Counted from the stretch's first letter, positions 1 to 8,400 are shown. The stretch: DNA of 64,000 nt from Hyphomicrobiales bacterium (GCA_900468625.1 UBUL01000018.1:486955-550954); one strand, 5' to 3'. A program made the numbers and translations. Notes: generated by a model not told the origin, from the sequence alone.

Positions 1-332
1 GCGTCGGACTTGCCGACAGCTTCAATTCGCCCGCCGTCGCCGTTTCCATCGATACCGGCCATGCCCATTACGCCCATGGCTACACCGGCGCTCCGCCGGT
101 CGACTACTACGTCCACGCCGCCGGCAACCGTCTGCAGCATGTCCACCTGCAGGATGCCGACGGCTATGCCGACCGCCATTGGAGCCTTGGCGAAGGCAAT
201 ATCCACTGGCGCGCCGTCTTTGCCGCCCTTGGCAAGCTTAACAGCAATCCGCGCCTGATCATCGAGATCAAGGACAAGTCGAAGATCCCGGCATCATCAG
301 CCTATCTCGCTTCGCTCGGACTGGCTGAGTAA
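1..332 (+). CDS. Sugar phosphate isomerase/epimerase family protein, 3' end only
   Basis: An open frame enters from the left edge (codons in phase with position 3) and stops at TAA 330-332, giving about 109 C-terminal residues. It reads DTGHAHYAHG, then HVHLQDADG, then LGEGNIHW and LIIEIKD. This His/Asp/Glu pattern on successive strands is typical of the metal-binding TIM barrel of xylose isomerase-like (AP endonuclease 2 family) sugar isomerases and epimerases. The substrate cannot be read from the sequence, and the start lies outside the window. An overlapping plus-strand frame at 10-258 is rich in Pro/Thr/Ser, has no family look, and is a shadow. Confidence 0.75.
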   Translation, partial: VGLADSFNSPAVAVSIDTGHAHYAHGYTGAPPVDYYVHAAGNRLQHVHLQDADGYADRHWSLGEGNIHWRAVFAALGKLNSNPRLIIEIKDKSKIPASSAYLASLGLAE

Positions 333-342
333 GCGGATCAAT

Positions 343-650
343 CACCCGCCCTTGTGGTTCGAGACGGCCCTTCGGGCCTCCTCACCATGAGGGCTAATCT
401 ACTCCATCGGGCTTTCAGCTCATTACGCCCTCAATCCTGACTTCCGGTTCAAGATTACCCAACTTCTGCCATTGGCTGCATTGAGTGATCAATCCTTTTC
501 CACCGCTTCCAAATCGGGGCCACCCTCGTCCTTCGAGGCTCCGCCTTTGGCTGCGCTCCTCAGAATGAGGGTGGAATTGACTCCAGCGAGCGCAAAAGAC
601 CGGCCCTCACCCTGAGGAGGCCTGTAAGGCCGTCTCAAGGGCGAGGGTGG
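343..650. repeat. Three copies of a GAGGGTGG-type intergenic hairpin element
   Basis: The gap of about 430 bp before leuB holds three related imperfect palindromes of about 50 bp: 343-393, 521-574 and 604-650. Each begins or ends with a CACCCTCG / GAGGGTGG-like arm and has a central GC stem with a CTCCTCA-to-TGAGG motif. The first two read in the plus direction and the third is inverted. Palindromes of this kind are common between rhizobial genes. Some could act in transcription termination or mRNA processing between the isomerase gene and leuB. I see no gene in 333-763. Confidence 0.6.
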
Positions 651-763
651 GCGATTGCTCTCAAAAGCCCGAAAACCGTACCATTTCGGCCTCTTCCTCG
701 CTTGAAAAGCCGCATTTGCAGGTCTAAAAACCCCGCAACTTTTTCTTTCGCGGAGGCTTTCCC

Positions 764-1876
764 ATGACAGTGCGCAATCTTTTCCTCCTGCCGGGCGACG
801 GCATCGGCCCCGAGGCCATGGGCGAAGTTCGCAAGATCATCGCCTATATGAACGAAGCCAAGAATGCCGGCTTCGTCACGGACGAGGGCCTTGTCGGCGG
901 CTGCGCCTATGATGCGCATGGCGCTGCCATCTCCGAAGAGGACATGCAGAAGGCGCTTGCCGCCGATGCCGTACTCTTCGGCGCCGTCGGCGGTCCGAAG
1001 TGGGATTCGGTACCCTATGAAGTGCGTCCGGAAGCCGGTCTGCTGCGCCTGCGCAAGGATCTCCAGCTTTTCGCGAACCTGCGCCCCGCCATCTGCTATC
1101 CGGCGCTGGCATCGGCTTCCTCGCTGAAGCCGGAGCTGGTCGACGGTCTGGACATCCTCATCATCCGTGAACTTACCGGCGGCGTCTATTTCGGCGAGCC
1201 GAAGGAAATCATCGATCTCGGCAACGGCCAGAAGCGCGGCATCGACACCCAGGTCTACGACACCTATGAGATCGAGCGCATTGCAGGCGTCGCCTTCGAA
1301 CTGGCGCGCACCCGCGGCAACCGCGTTTGCTCGATGGAAAAGCGCAACGTCATGAAGTCTGGCGTGCTCTGGAACCAGGTCGTCACCGCCACGCATAAGG
1401 AAAAATATGCCGACGTGCAGCTCGAGCACATGCTCGCCGATGCCGGCGGCATGCAGCTCGTTCGCCAGCCGAAGCAGTTCGATGTCATCGTGACGGACAA
1501 CCTGTTCGGCGACATGCTCTCCGACGTCGCCGCCATGCTCACCGGCTCGCTCGGCATGCTGCCGTCGGCTTCGCTCGGCGCACCCGACGCCAAGACCGGT
1601 AAGCGCAAGGCGCTTTACGAGCCCGTGCACGGCTCGGCACCCGATATCGCCGGCAAGGGCATCGCCAACCCGATCGCCATGATCGCCTCCTTCGCCATGT
1701 GCCTGCGCTACTCCTTCGGCATGGTTGCCGAAGCCGATGCGCTGGAAAAGGCGATCGCCAACGTCCTCGACAGCGGCATCCGCACCGGCGACATCATGTC
1801 GCCTGGCAGCCGCCAGGTCGGAACCGCCGAGATGGGCGACGCCATCCTCGCCGAATTCAAGGCACTGTCGGCATAA
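764..1876 (+). CDS. leuB: 3-isopropylmalate dehydrogenase LeuB
   Basis: This enzyme catalyses the NAD-dependent oxidative decarboxylation of 3-isopropylmalate, the third step of leucine synthesis, in the cytoplasm. The 370-residue product has the usual family length. It opens with [16 protein letters not shown], carries [16 protein letters not shown] (the substrate-binding arginines), [12 protein letters not shown], and the metal-binding segment [17 protein letters not shown], and ends with the NAD-binding [17 protein letters not shown] 764 follows a purine-rich TCGCGGAGG at about 748-756. The gene stands alone between a hairpin-rich gap and a strong terminator. Large minus-strand frames across it are shadows of its GC-rich third positions. 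Confidence 0.97.
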   Translation: MTVRNLFLLPGDGIGPEAMGEVRKIIAYMNEAKNAGFVTDEGLVGGCAYDAHGAAISEEDMQKALAADAVLFGAVGGPKWDSVPYEVRPEAGLLRLRKDLQLFANLRPAICYPALASASSLKPELVDGLDILIIRELTGGVYFGEPKEIIDLGNGQKRGIDTQVYDTYEIERIAGVAFELARTRGNRVCSMEKRNVMKSGVLWNQVVTATHKEKYADVQLEHMLADAGGMQLVRQPKQFDVIVTDNLFGDMLSDVAAMLTGSLGMLPSASLGAPDAKTGKRKALYEPVHGSAPDIAGKGIANPIAMIASFAMCLRYSFGMVAEADALEKAIANVLDSGIRTGDIMSPGSRQVGTAEMGDAILAEFKALSA

Positions 1877-1916
1877 TCTCCGACAGAAATTGCCCGATAT
1901 ATTTCATATGAAACAT

Positions 1917-1950
1917 AAAGGCCCCGTTCTTCGCCGGAACGGGGCCTTTT
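1917..1950 (+). terminator. Rho-independent terminator of leuB
   Basis: A perfect stem AAGGCCCCGTTC / GAACGGGGCCTT with a small loop is followed by TTTT. It begins about 40 bp after the leuB stop codon. Confidence 0.85.
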
Positions 1951-2082
1951 CGTTGCAAGCGGGATAGGCTCGTCCGGCCCACAAGATCGCCGCTTCGGCA
2001 CGCGTCCCAAATTTTGGAAATTAGAAAAACTGTAACAACAACCTGTTACCTGTCGAGCCGATTGGAAATTCGACAATAGGCG

Positions 2083-2832
2083 ATGATTATGCAGGCGATC
2101 TTGACGTCTCTCGACAGACGTTGGCGGCGAAGCAATGCGGCGCTTGCACCGTCTCACTGGAAAATTTGCCTTTTCCTGACCGCCAACATCGTCCTCCTCT
2201 CCGCCCTCCTGTTCGATTGGCCTGTCGGCGCGACCATCAAGAGCCTGTCGCCCTCCGTTCGTTTTCTCGGAGAAATGCTGACCAATTTCGGCGATTCCGG
2301 CTGGATCATCATCATCAGCGCTTTCCTCTTCTTCGAAGGCTGGGCCGGCAGCCGTCTGCTGCATTCGCCGCGCTGTCGCTGTCAGGCACTGCGCGTCTGT
2401 CAAATCGGCGGCTATCTGCTGACGACCATCGTGTTGTCGGGCCTTCTCGCCAATCTGCTGAAACGCGCCATCGGCCGCGCCCGCCCGACGCATTTTGCCG
2501 ATTGGGGACCCTTTGGTTTCTCGCCCTTCAATGGCCGTGCCGGCTTCGAAAGCTTCCCGTCCGGCCATGCGACCACCATCGGCGCCCTGTTCGTGGCGCT
2601 TGCCTTCTTGTTCCCGCGCTATCGCTACATCTTCGCCGCCTGCGCCCTTTGGCTGGCGATCACCCGCGTCATGGTCGGCGCGCATTATCCGAGCGACGTC
2701 ATGGCCGGCCTGGCGCTTGGCGGCTGGTTTTCCTTCATGACGGCGATCGTCTATTCCCGCTATGGCCTGCTCTTCCGCATGAACGAGACGGGCTGGCCGG
2801 CACCGAAATGGCGGCTGCTGAAAAGCAAGTGA
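2083..2832 (+). CDS. PAP2-family membrane phosphatase
   Basis: This is an integral membrane acid phosphatase of the type-2 phosphatidic acid phosphatase superfamily, 249 residues. All three signature motifs are present: KRAIGRARP (Kx6RP), PSGH, and TRVMVGAHYPSD (the SRx5Hx3D motif with Ser replaced by Thr). Hydrophobic segments near residues 27-46, 70-88, 110-128 and 170-220 fit a multi-span protein with a periplasmic active site. In rhizobia such enzymes act on lipid A, phosphatidylglycerol phosphate or undecaprenyl pyrophosphate; the sequence does not tell which. Start codons at 2083 and 2089 are both possible. It appears monocistronic. Confidence 0.85.
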   Translation: MIMQAILTSLDRRWRRSNAALAPSHWKICLFLTANIVLLSALLFDWPVGATIKSLSPSVRFLGEMLTNFGDSGWIIIISAFLFFEGWAGSRLLHSPRCRCQALRVCQIGGYLLTTIVLSGLLANLLKRAIGRARPTHFADWGPFGFSPFNGRAGFESFPSGHATTIGALFVALAFLFPRYRYIFAACALWLAITRVMVGAHYPSDVMAGLALGGWFSFMTAIVYSRYGLLFRMNETGWPAPKWRLLKSK

Positions 2833-3018
2833 CCCTCTGATCATCCGAGGACAGCAAAGCCCTCGCCCACCGCCGGTAAAGCGAAAGGAAAGAGCGGCGG
2901 CTTTTGCACGCCGCAATGCATGCCCAGACCGTAAAGGTTGCCAAGGCCATTCCACATTCATATATCTGACGAGGGCGTGATCGCGAGAAGCGGTCAACCC
3001 GATTTCGTTCTTACTGCG

Positions 3019-3318
3019 ATGAAAATCATGGATGCCGGGCCGATACGTTTGAGCGAAAGGCAGATGGGGTTGATCTCCCGGGCGCTCGCCGAACCGCGAC
3101 GCGTGCAGATCTTGAAGGAGATCGGCACACGGGCCGAACCCATGCCCTGCAGCATCCTGAACGAATGCCACGCCGTCAGCGCAGCAACGATGTCGCATCA
3201 CATCAAGGAGCTCGAAAATGCTGGGCTCATCGAGATCCAGCGCGAAGGCAAATTCGCGAGCCTCGTGCTGCGACGCGACACGCTGAACGCCTATATGGCG
3301 GAACTTTCCAAGATCTGA
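3019..3318 (+). CDS. ArsR-type winged-helix transcriptional regulator
   Basis: This is a small DNA-binding repressor of the ArsR/SmtB fold, about 99 residues from ATG 3019. It shows [19 protein letters not shown] (first helices), then the recognition region [20 protein letters not shown] and the wing [13 protein letters not shown]. No clear metal-binding Cys pair is visible; the two cysteines lie in [10 protein letters not shown]. Upstream in-frame TTG 2938 and GTG 2977 would extend the N-terminus, but the extra residues look unlike the family. It directly precedes an SDR gene, separated by a perfect inverted repeat, so local control of that gene and of itself is a reasonable inference. Confidence 0.8.
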   Translation: MKIMDAGPIRLSERQMGLISRALAEPRRVQILKEIGTRAEPMPCSILNECHAVSAATMSHHIKELENAGLIEIQREGKFASLVLRRDTLNAYMAELSKI

Positions 3319-3366
3319 CGCTTCCAATCATGCCATCGGCATTTCCTGCCGCGGCTCTTGTATCAA

Positions 3367-3382
3367 TTAGATGATTATCTAA
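3367..3382. promoter_or_regulatory. Candidate operator upstream of the SDR gene
   Basis: TTAGATGATTATCTAA is a perfect inverted repeat with 6 bp arms and a 4 bp spacer, in an AT-rich stretch 96 bp before the SDR start. A related half-site CAGATGATTTGATGA follows at about 3425-3439. Its size and symmetry suit a dimeric ArsR-type protein such as the one encoded just upstream. That link is inference. Confidence 0.45.
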
Positions 3383-3477
3383 ATATCAAAGTGATGATGC
3401 GGATCGGTTTTCGGGTCGCATGCGTCAGATGATTTGATGATTGTAAAACTGTCTAATAATTTCCGAAGGAAACTGAC

Positions 3478-4227
3478 ATGAGCAAACTGACAGGCAAGGT
3501 CGCGATCGTGACCGGAGCATCCAAGGGCATCGGTGCGGGCATCGCCAAGGCAATGGGCGAGGCGGGTGCAGCCGTTATCGTCAACTACGCCTCGAGCCGC
3601 GAAGGCGCCGACAGAGTGGTCGCGGAAATCACCGCCAAAGGCGGCAAGGCGCTCGCCGTCCACGGCGACGTTTCCAGATCCGAAGACGTCAAACGTCTCT
3701 TTGAGGAAACGAAACAGGCCTTCGGCCGCGTCGATATCCTCGTCAATAACGCCGGCGTCTACCAGTTCGCGCCGATCGAGGAGTTCACCGAGGAAGAATT
3801 TCATCGTGAATTCAATATCAATGTGCTGGGCACGTTGCTGACCACGCGGGAAGCCGTCAAATATTTCGGCCCGGAAGGCGGCAATATCATCAACATCGGT
3901 TCCAACGCCGTCAGCATGAACCTGCCGACCGCCTCGGTCTATACGGCAACGAAGGCTGCCGTGAATTCCATCACCCAGATCCTCGCCAAGGAGCTCGGGC
4001 CGCGCAATATCCGCGTCAACAACCTGGCGCCGGGCGGCGTCGAGACCGAGGGCGTCGTTGCCGCGGGCGTCATCGGCAGCGATTTTGAAAAACATCTCGT
4101 CTCGCAGACACCTCTCGGCCGCCTCGGCCAGCCGACGGATATCGCGCCGGTTGCCGTCTTCCTGGCTTCGCAGGACGCCGCCTGGGTGACCGGCGAAACC
4201 ATCTATGTCGGCGGTGGCCTGAAATAG
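3478..4227 (+). CDS. SDR-family oxidoreductase (3-oxoacyl-ACP reductase / glucose dehydrogenase-like)
   Basis: This is a classical short-chain dehydrogenase/reductase of 249 residues. It has the cofactor motif TGASKGIG at residues 12-19, NNAG at about 90-93, and catalytic Tyr155 and Lys159 in YTATKAAV. The C-terminal part reads RVNNLAPGGVETEG and WVTGETIYVGGG, as in FabG-like and glucose 1-dehydrogenase-like enzymes. YASSREGADRVV after the second strand suggests NADP preference. The substrate is unknown. A Shine-Dalgarno GAAGGAAA precedes ATG 3478. It sits downstream of an ArsR-type regulator gene and is probably its target. Confidence 0.88.
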   Translation: MSKLTGKVAIVTGASKGIGAGIAKAMGEAGAAVIVNYASSREGADRVVAEITAKGGKALAVHGDVSRSEDVKRLFEETKQAFGRVDILVNNAGVYQFAPIEEFTEEEFHREFNINVLGTLLTTREAVKYFGPEGGNIINIGSNAVSMNLPTASVYTATKAAVNSITQILAKELGPRNIRVNNLAPGGVETEGVVAAGVIGSDFEKHLVSQTPLGRLGQPTDIAPVAVFLASQDAAWVTGETIYVGGGLK

Positions 4228-4241
4228 CCGCTCGCCCCGAT

Positions 4242-4266
4242 GCCGCCCTTCGACAGGAAGGGCGGC
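4242..4266 (+). terminator. Hairpin after the SDR gene
   Basis: A perfect 9 bp stem GCCGCCCTT / AAGGGCGGC with a 7 bp loop begins 15 bp after the SDR stop. The following T tract is weak (TTAC), so it may be a poor terminator or only an mRNA-stabilising hairpin. Between it and dps (4267-4525) I see only AT-richer DNA that probably holds the dps promoter. Confidence 0.5.
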
Positions 4267-4525
4267 TTACCGGCGCTATATGGCTGCACACCGTACCGAC
4301 ACTTGGGCGAACAATTGCCAAATTTCTCCATTTTCCTATTTAGTCTGGATGTTCGGGTTTTCCGCATGGCATCGCAGCCGATCATGCCGCGAAACGACGT
4401 GTCGACCGCGAAATTTCAAAACAGATCCTGCCTTCAATGCGATCCAAAGCAGCAGCGAATGTCATCGAGCGCTCCTAATATCCGCCCGCGATCGCTGTCG
4501 TGAACAACAAACGGAGGACGTCTTT

Positions 4526-5035
4526 ATGAATAACGCCAATACCAAGTCGAAATTGGGTACTCGCACCAATCTCAGCGAAGACGCAACACGCGATATTTCC
4601 GCAGCTCTGACTGCGCTGCTGGCGGATGTCTTTGCCCTCTATCTGAAAACCAAGAATTTCCATTGGCACATGAGCGGACCGCATTTCCGCGATTATCACC
4701 TGCTTCTCGACGAACACGGCGAACAGATCTTCGCGATGACCGATCCCATGGCCGAGCGCGCCCGGAAGATCGGCGGAAGCACGCTGCGGTCGATCGGCCA
4801 GATCGCCAAGCTGCAGCGCATCCCGGACAATGACGCCGAATATGTCGATCCGCAGGACATGCTCGCCGAGCTGGCTGACGATAATCTCAAACTGTCAGCC
4901 GAAATGCGCGCCGTTCACGATGTTTGTGACGAATATGGCGACGTCGCCACCGCCAGTCTTCTCGAAAACTGGCTGGACGAAACCGAACGCCGCACCTGGT
5001 TCCTGTTTGAAACCACCCGCAAGTCCAACCGCTGA
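4526..5035 (+). CDS. dps: Dps-family DNA starvation / ferritin-like protein
   Basis: This is a ferritin-like miniature cage protein that binds and oxidises iron and can protect DNA. The product has 169 residues, the usual Dps size. The ferroxidase-type residues are visible in KNFHWHMSGPHFRDYHLLLDE followed by DEHGEQIFAMTDPMAERARKIGG, which is the classic Dps signature, and there are long amphipathic helices in the C-terminal half. A good Shine-Dalgarno GGAGG at 4513-4517 supports ATG 4526; a longer in-frame reading from 4280 has a non-family N-terminus. Neighbours are unrelated, so it is probably a single-gene stress unit. Confidence 0.93.
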   Translation: MNNANTKSKLGTRTNLSEDATRDISAALTALLADVFALYLKTKNFHWHMSGPHFRDYHLLLDEHGEQIFAMTDPMAERARKIGGSTLRSIGQIAKLQRIPDNDAEYVDPQDMLAELADDNLKLSAEMRAVHDVCDEYGDVATASLLENWLDETERRTWFLFETTRKSNR

Positions 5036-5407
5036 CACCGAAGCGACACGCATTCGAACAATAGATTGAAAGCCGGTTTCGGCGCGCTCGATTTCCTCGT
5101 CCCGGCCGCGATGCGGGCGAGGAAATCCTTGACTCCTGTGGAAAACACCTTAGAACCGGCGGCGGAAAAGGAAGACTTCCATGGTTCGCTTCGAACAATT
5201 CGATAGCTTCAGTCACTTGGCAGACTGTGCCGGGTGGGATGTCTATTTTCCGGTTTCTTCCAAAACCAAGGCCAAAACGACGACGAAAACCGTCTGACGT
5301 CTCTGGCCTGCCGCTCTCTCCCCGGCCCGGCCGGGGACAGGAACCGGTCGTCACGGCCGCGGTTCCCCCCTCGCCAAAGAGGAGAGAAGAGAAAGAGAGC
5401 TTGAGAA
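5036..5407. other. Intergenic region dps-asd with hairpins
   Basis: This gap of 372 bp holds a strong hairpin at 5090-5127, with GATTTCCTCG and CGAGGAAATC arms. It also has two GC hairpins just before asd, at about 5322-5342 (CCCCGG / CCGGGG) and 5340-5367 (GGAACCG / CGGTTCC type). These resemble rhizobial intergenic palindromes. A 38-codon open frame at 5181-5297 is listed separately. No RNA gene was recognised. Confidence 0.5.
5181..5297 (+). CDS. Possible 38-residue small protein
   Basis: A short frame begins at ATG 5181 and ends at TGA 5295-5297. An AGGAAG purine block lies 6-12 bp upstream, in Shine-Dalgarno position. The predicted peptide starts MVRFEQFDSFSHLADCAGWDVYF and ends in a basic Lys/Thr-rich tail (KTKAKTTTKTV). 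I do not recognise it. The frame lies between dps and asd in a repeat-bearing gap, so it could be chance. Conservation in related rhizobia is the only real test. Confidence 0.25.
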   Translation: MVRFEQFDSFSHLADCAGWDVYFPVSSKTKAKTTTKTV

Positions 5408-6442
5408 ATGGGTTTCAAAGTTGCAATAGCGGGCGCGACCGGGAATGTCGGCCGTGAAATGCTCAATATCCTGGCCGAACGCGGCTTCCCGGCCGATGAG
5501 GTCGTGGCGCTTGCATCCGCCCGCTCGCAGGGAACCGAAGTTTCCTTCGGCGACCGGACGCTGAAGGTTTCCAACCTGGAGAATTACGATTTCTCCGATA
5601 CCGACATCTGCCTGATGTCGGCCGGCGGCGACGTTTCGAAGAAGTTCTCGCCGAAGATCGGCGCCCAGGGCTGCGTCGTCATCGACAACTCTTCCGCATG
5701 GCGTTACGACGCCGACGTGCCGCTGATCGTTCCGGAAGTGAACCCCGATGCCGTCGCGCAGTTCACCAAGCGCAACATCATTGCCAACCCGAATTGCTCG
5801 ACCGCACAGCTCGTCGTGGCGCTGAAGCCGCTGCATGACTTCGCCAAGATCAAGCGCGTCGTCGTCTCGACCTACCAGTCCGTTTCCGGCGCCGGCAAGG
5901 AGGGCATGGACGAACTGTTCAACCAGACCCGCGCCGTCTTCGTCGCCGATCCGATCGAAACGAAGAAGTTCACCAAGCGCATCGCCTTCAACGTCATTCC
6001 GCACATCGATAGCTTCATGGAAGACGGCTACACCAAGGAAGAATGGAAGGTCCTGGCCGAAACCAAGAAGATGCTCGACCCGAAGATCAAGGTCACCTGC
6101 ACGGCTGTCCGCGTGCCCGTCTTCATCGGCCATTCCGAATCGGTCAACATCGAGTTCGAAAACGAGATCACTGCCGATCAGGCCCGCGACATCCTGCGCG
6201 AAGCTCCGGGCTGCCTCGTCATCGACAAGCGCGAAAACGGCGGCTACATCACGCCATACGAATCCGCCGGTGAGGACGCAACCTATATTTCGCGGATACG
6301 CGAAGATGCGACCGTCGAAAACGGTCTCAACCTATGGGTTGTATCCGACAACCTGCGCAAGGGTGCCGCGCTCAACGCCATCCAGATCGCCGAATTGCTC
6401 GTCAATCGCGGCCTGATCAAGCCGCGCAAGCAGGCTGCATAA
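5408..6442 (+). CDS. asd: Aspartate-semialdehyde dehydrogenase
   Basis: This enzyme makes aspartate 4-semialdehyde from aspartyl phosphate with NADPH. That is the branch point to lysine/diaminopimelate, threonine and methionine. The 344-residue product starts with the nucleotide-binding MGFKVAIAGATGNVGREM, has the catalytic Cys130 in NPNCSTAQ, VSTYQSVSGAGKEGMDEL, and RVPVFIGHSESVNIEF with the family's Arg and His. Length and motifs agree with bacterial Asd. ATG 5408 follows GAGAGCTTGAGAA. A terminator-like hairpin lies downstream at 6501. Confidence 0.97.
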   Translation: MGFKVAIAGATGNVGREMLNILAERGFPADEVVALASARSQGTEVSFGDRTLKVSNLENYDFSDTDICLMSAGGDVSKKFSPKIGAQGCVVIDNSSAWRYDADVPLIVPEVNPDAVAQFTKRNIIANPNCSTAQLVVALKPLHDFAKIKRVVVSTYQSVSGAGKEGMDELFNQTRAVFVADPIETKKFTKRIAFNVIPHIDSFMEDGYTKEEWKVLAETKKMLDPKIKVTCTAVRVPVFIGHSESVNIEFENEITADQARDILREAPGCLVIDKRENGGYITPYESAGEDATYISRIREDATVENGLNLWVVSDNLRKGAALNAIQIAELLVNRGLIKPRKQAA

Positions 6443-6500
6443 GGATTCGTAAACCAATTTACGGTTTATAAATCTTCGCTAGCTAAGCAGGATTGAATGG

Positions 6501-6535
6501 AAGCCTCGCCATTTCGAATGAAAGGCGGGGCTTTT
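6501..6535 (+). terminator. Terminator of asd
   Basis: AAGCCTCGCC and GGCGGGGCTT form a 10 bp stem with one mismatch, followed by TTTG, about 60 bp after the asd stop. Confidence 0.7.
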
Positions 6536-6731
6536 GCAAACGCATTGGCGGCGATGTTTCACATGAAACGAAAAACATCGGACGCTAAAATATTGATAAT
6601 GACATAATCGCCGGATGCTGGCATGGTCCGGTGGCGACCAACTACGCGTGATCCCCTGGTTTGAAAGGGTTTGCGCGCCATTGAAAAACGGTTACCGCGT
6701 TTGCTGCGCGGTAAGAATTCGGGGACACTGA

Positions 6732-7553
6732 ATGCGCTTCACAAAGTCTGGAATGGCAGCTCTCGTGGCGGGCGGGTTGCTGCTGGGTATGCCGATTGCA
6801 GCAAATGCCGCATCCTGCGGCAATACTTCCGCCGGCTTCGAGAACTGGGTGCAGGAATTCAAGCGGGAAGCGCAGGGACAGGGCGTCAGCCCCTCCACCC
6901 TCGACAGGGCCTTCGCCAATGTTCATTACAACCAGCCCACGATCCGCGCCGACCGTGGCCAAAAGAGCTTCAAGCTTTCCTTCGAGGAATTCATGAAGAA
7001 GCGCGGCGGCCAGACGATCATCAGCCGCGGCAGGAGCATGAAGCAGGCCAACGCCGCGCTGTTTGCCAAGATCGAAAAGCGGTTCGGCGTTCCGCCAGGC
7101 CCAATCATCGCCATCTGGGGCATGGAAACCGGCTTCGGCAGCTACATGGGCGACCAGCACACCCTTTCCGCCGTCTCGACCCTCGCCTATGACTGCCGCC
7201 GTTCCGCATTCTTCACCGAGCAGCTTTATGCCGCTCTGAAGCTCGTCGGCGAGGGCTATCTCAGCCCGGCCGCACGCGGCGCGGCTCACGGTGAAATCGG
7301 CCAGACCCAGTTCATGCCGAAGAACGTCGTCGCTTTCGGCATCGACGAAGATGGCGACGGCAGAGTCGATCTTGTGGGATCGCGCGCGGATGCGCTGGCT
7401 TCGACCGCCAACTTCCTGCGCGGCCATGGCTGGCAGCCCGGCGCCGGCTACCAGCCCGGCGAGCCGAACTTCGCTGCCATCGCCGGCTGGAACGACGCAC
7501 GGGTCTACCAGCAGGCGATCGCCTATATCGGCCAGCAGATCGACGGCAGATAA
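6732..7553 (+). CDS. Lytic murein transglycosylase (MltB-like, SLT_2)
   Basis: This is a periplasmic peptidoglycan lytic transglycosylase of 273 residues. A clear Sec signal peptide covers about residues 1-26 (KSGMAALVAGGLLLGMPIAANA, cleaved before Ala27). There is no lipobox, so the mature protein is probably soluble. The catalytic Glu132 lies in IWGMETGFGSYMGDQ, followed by SAVSTLAYDCRR, GEIGQTQFMPKN and the acidic DEDGDGRVDL loop, all typical of MltB-type enzymes. It cleaves the MurNAc-GlcNAc bond with anhydro-MurNAc formation. It is monocistronic with its own terminator. Confidence 0.92.
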   Translation: MRFTKSGMAALVAGGLLLGMPIAANAASCGNTSAGFENWVQEFKREAQGQGVSPSTLDRAFANVHYNQPTIRADRGQKSFKLSFEEFMKKRGGQTIISRGRSMKQANAALFAKIEKRFGVPPGPIIAIWGMETGFGSYMGDQHTLSAVSTLAYDCRRSAFFTEQLYAALKLVGEGYLSPAARGAAHGEIGQTQFMPKNVVAFGIDEDGDGRVDLVGSRADALASTANFLRGHGWQPGAGYQPGEPNFAAIAGWNDARVYQQAIAYIGQQIDGR

Positions 7554-7570
7554 GTCAGATCCATAAAGTA

Positions 7571-7607
7571 AAAAAGCGCTGCGGCCAGCCGGCCCGCGGC
7601 GCTTTTT
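7571..7607 (+). terminator. Terminator of the lytic transglycosylase gene
   Basis: AAAAAGCGCTGCGG pairs with CCGCGGCGCTTTTT around a short loop. The T run gives a plus-strand terminator, and the A run could serve minus-strand transcription. Confidence 0.8.
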
Positions 7608-7630
7608 CATTTGGTCTGTCTTCCGCTCTT

Positions 7631-7691
7631 GGAGCACTTCCCAATGCATTCCGGACGGAAATCGGCTGCGCACTTTTCCTGGAAACTCTAG
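7631..7691 (-). repeat. Rhizobial intergenic repeat, family 2, copy 1
   Basis: Read on the minus strand, this stretch contains CTAGAG, TTTCCAGGAAAAGTG and TTTCCGTCCGGAATGC. The same order and near-identical sequence occur on the plus strand at 17494-17562. The GGAAAA / TTTTCC arms form a hairpin. The element overlaps the end of the carbonic anhydrase gene: its CTAGAG end supplies the TAG stop. Confidence 0.6.
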
Positions 7692-8329
7692 ACATCCGGA
7701 CGGATGAAATCGCGGGTATCGGGGTCCATGATCCAGAGTTCGCCGGTCGAAATATCAAACCATGCGCCATGCAGATGCAGCTTGCCTTCTTCTTCGCGCG
7801 CCTTGATCTCCGGAAAACTGCGCAGATTGTTCAGCGAGTTGCGGATCGAAATGCGCTCCAGCGCCGTCTGGCGCTCGGTCTGCGTCATGATGTCGTTGCT
7901 CTGGATCTGTTCGGCCGCCGGCTTCAGCAGCGCCATCCATCTTCCGATGAAATCGCCCGGCGACAGCGGCCCGGCATCGGGATCGAGCGCGGCGCGAATA
8001 CCGCCACAGCGGCCGTGCCCCATGACGACGATATCGGAAACCTTGAGCGACAGGACCGCGAATTCAAGCGCGGACGAGGTCGAATGGAAATTACCATCCG
8101 GCTCATAGGGCGGCACCATGTTTGCGACATTGCGGATGACGAAGAGCTCGCCCGGTCCGGCGTCGAAAATGATCTCCGGTGCCGAGCGGGAATCACAGCA
8201 GGCAATCACGAGCGTCGACGGGTTCTGGCCGATCTCCGCCAGGGTGCGATAGCGTTCGCGCTCATCGACGTAACGCCCGCTCATGAAGTTTCGATAACCG
8301 TTCAGAAGGGTGTCGGGAAAGCTTTGCAT
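7688..8329 (-). CDS. Beta-class carbonic anhydrase
   Basis: This zinc enzyme interconverts CO2 and bicarbonate in the cytoplasm. The 213-residue product carries the beta-class zinc and catalytic residues: Cys44, Asp46 and Arg48 in CCDSR, then His105 and Cys108 in GHGRCGG. LFVIRNVANMVPPYEPDG and HSTSSALEFAVLSL match the family around the active-site cleft. The start MQSFPDTLLNGYRNF is the usual rhizobial one. Its stop codon lies inside a repeat element. pdxY lies upstream on the same strand, about 70 bp away, so the two may share a transcript. Confidence 0.95.
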   Translation of the reverse strand: MQSFPDTLLNGYRNFMSGRYVDERERYRTLAEIGQNPSTLVIACCDSRSAPEIIFDAGPGELFVIRNVANMVPPYEPDGNFHSTSSALEFAVLSLKVSDIVVMGHGRCGGIRAALDPDAGPLSPGDFIGRWMALLKPAAEQIQSNDIMTQTERQTALERISIRNSLNNLRSFPEIKAREEEGKLHLHGAWFDISTGELWIMDPDTRDFIRPDV

Positions 8330-8400
8330 GATATTGGATTACAGCGCAGTGCGGCCGATGGCAACTGGTGCGCTGCAAAAAGCGTTAACCCGGCGAACTG

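Noticed and set aside
1898..1914. TTTCATATGAAA palindrome after leuB
   Set aside because: A short AT palindrome right before the leuB terminator, with no matching regulator or second copy; probably chance.
6555..6570. parS-like TGTTTCACATGAAACG upstream of the lytic transglycosylase gene
   Set aside because: It matches 14 of 16, but the central CACGTG core is changed to CACATG, and it is 33 kb from the origin with no companions.
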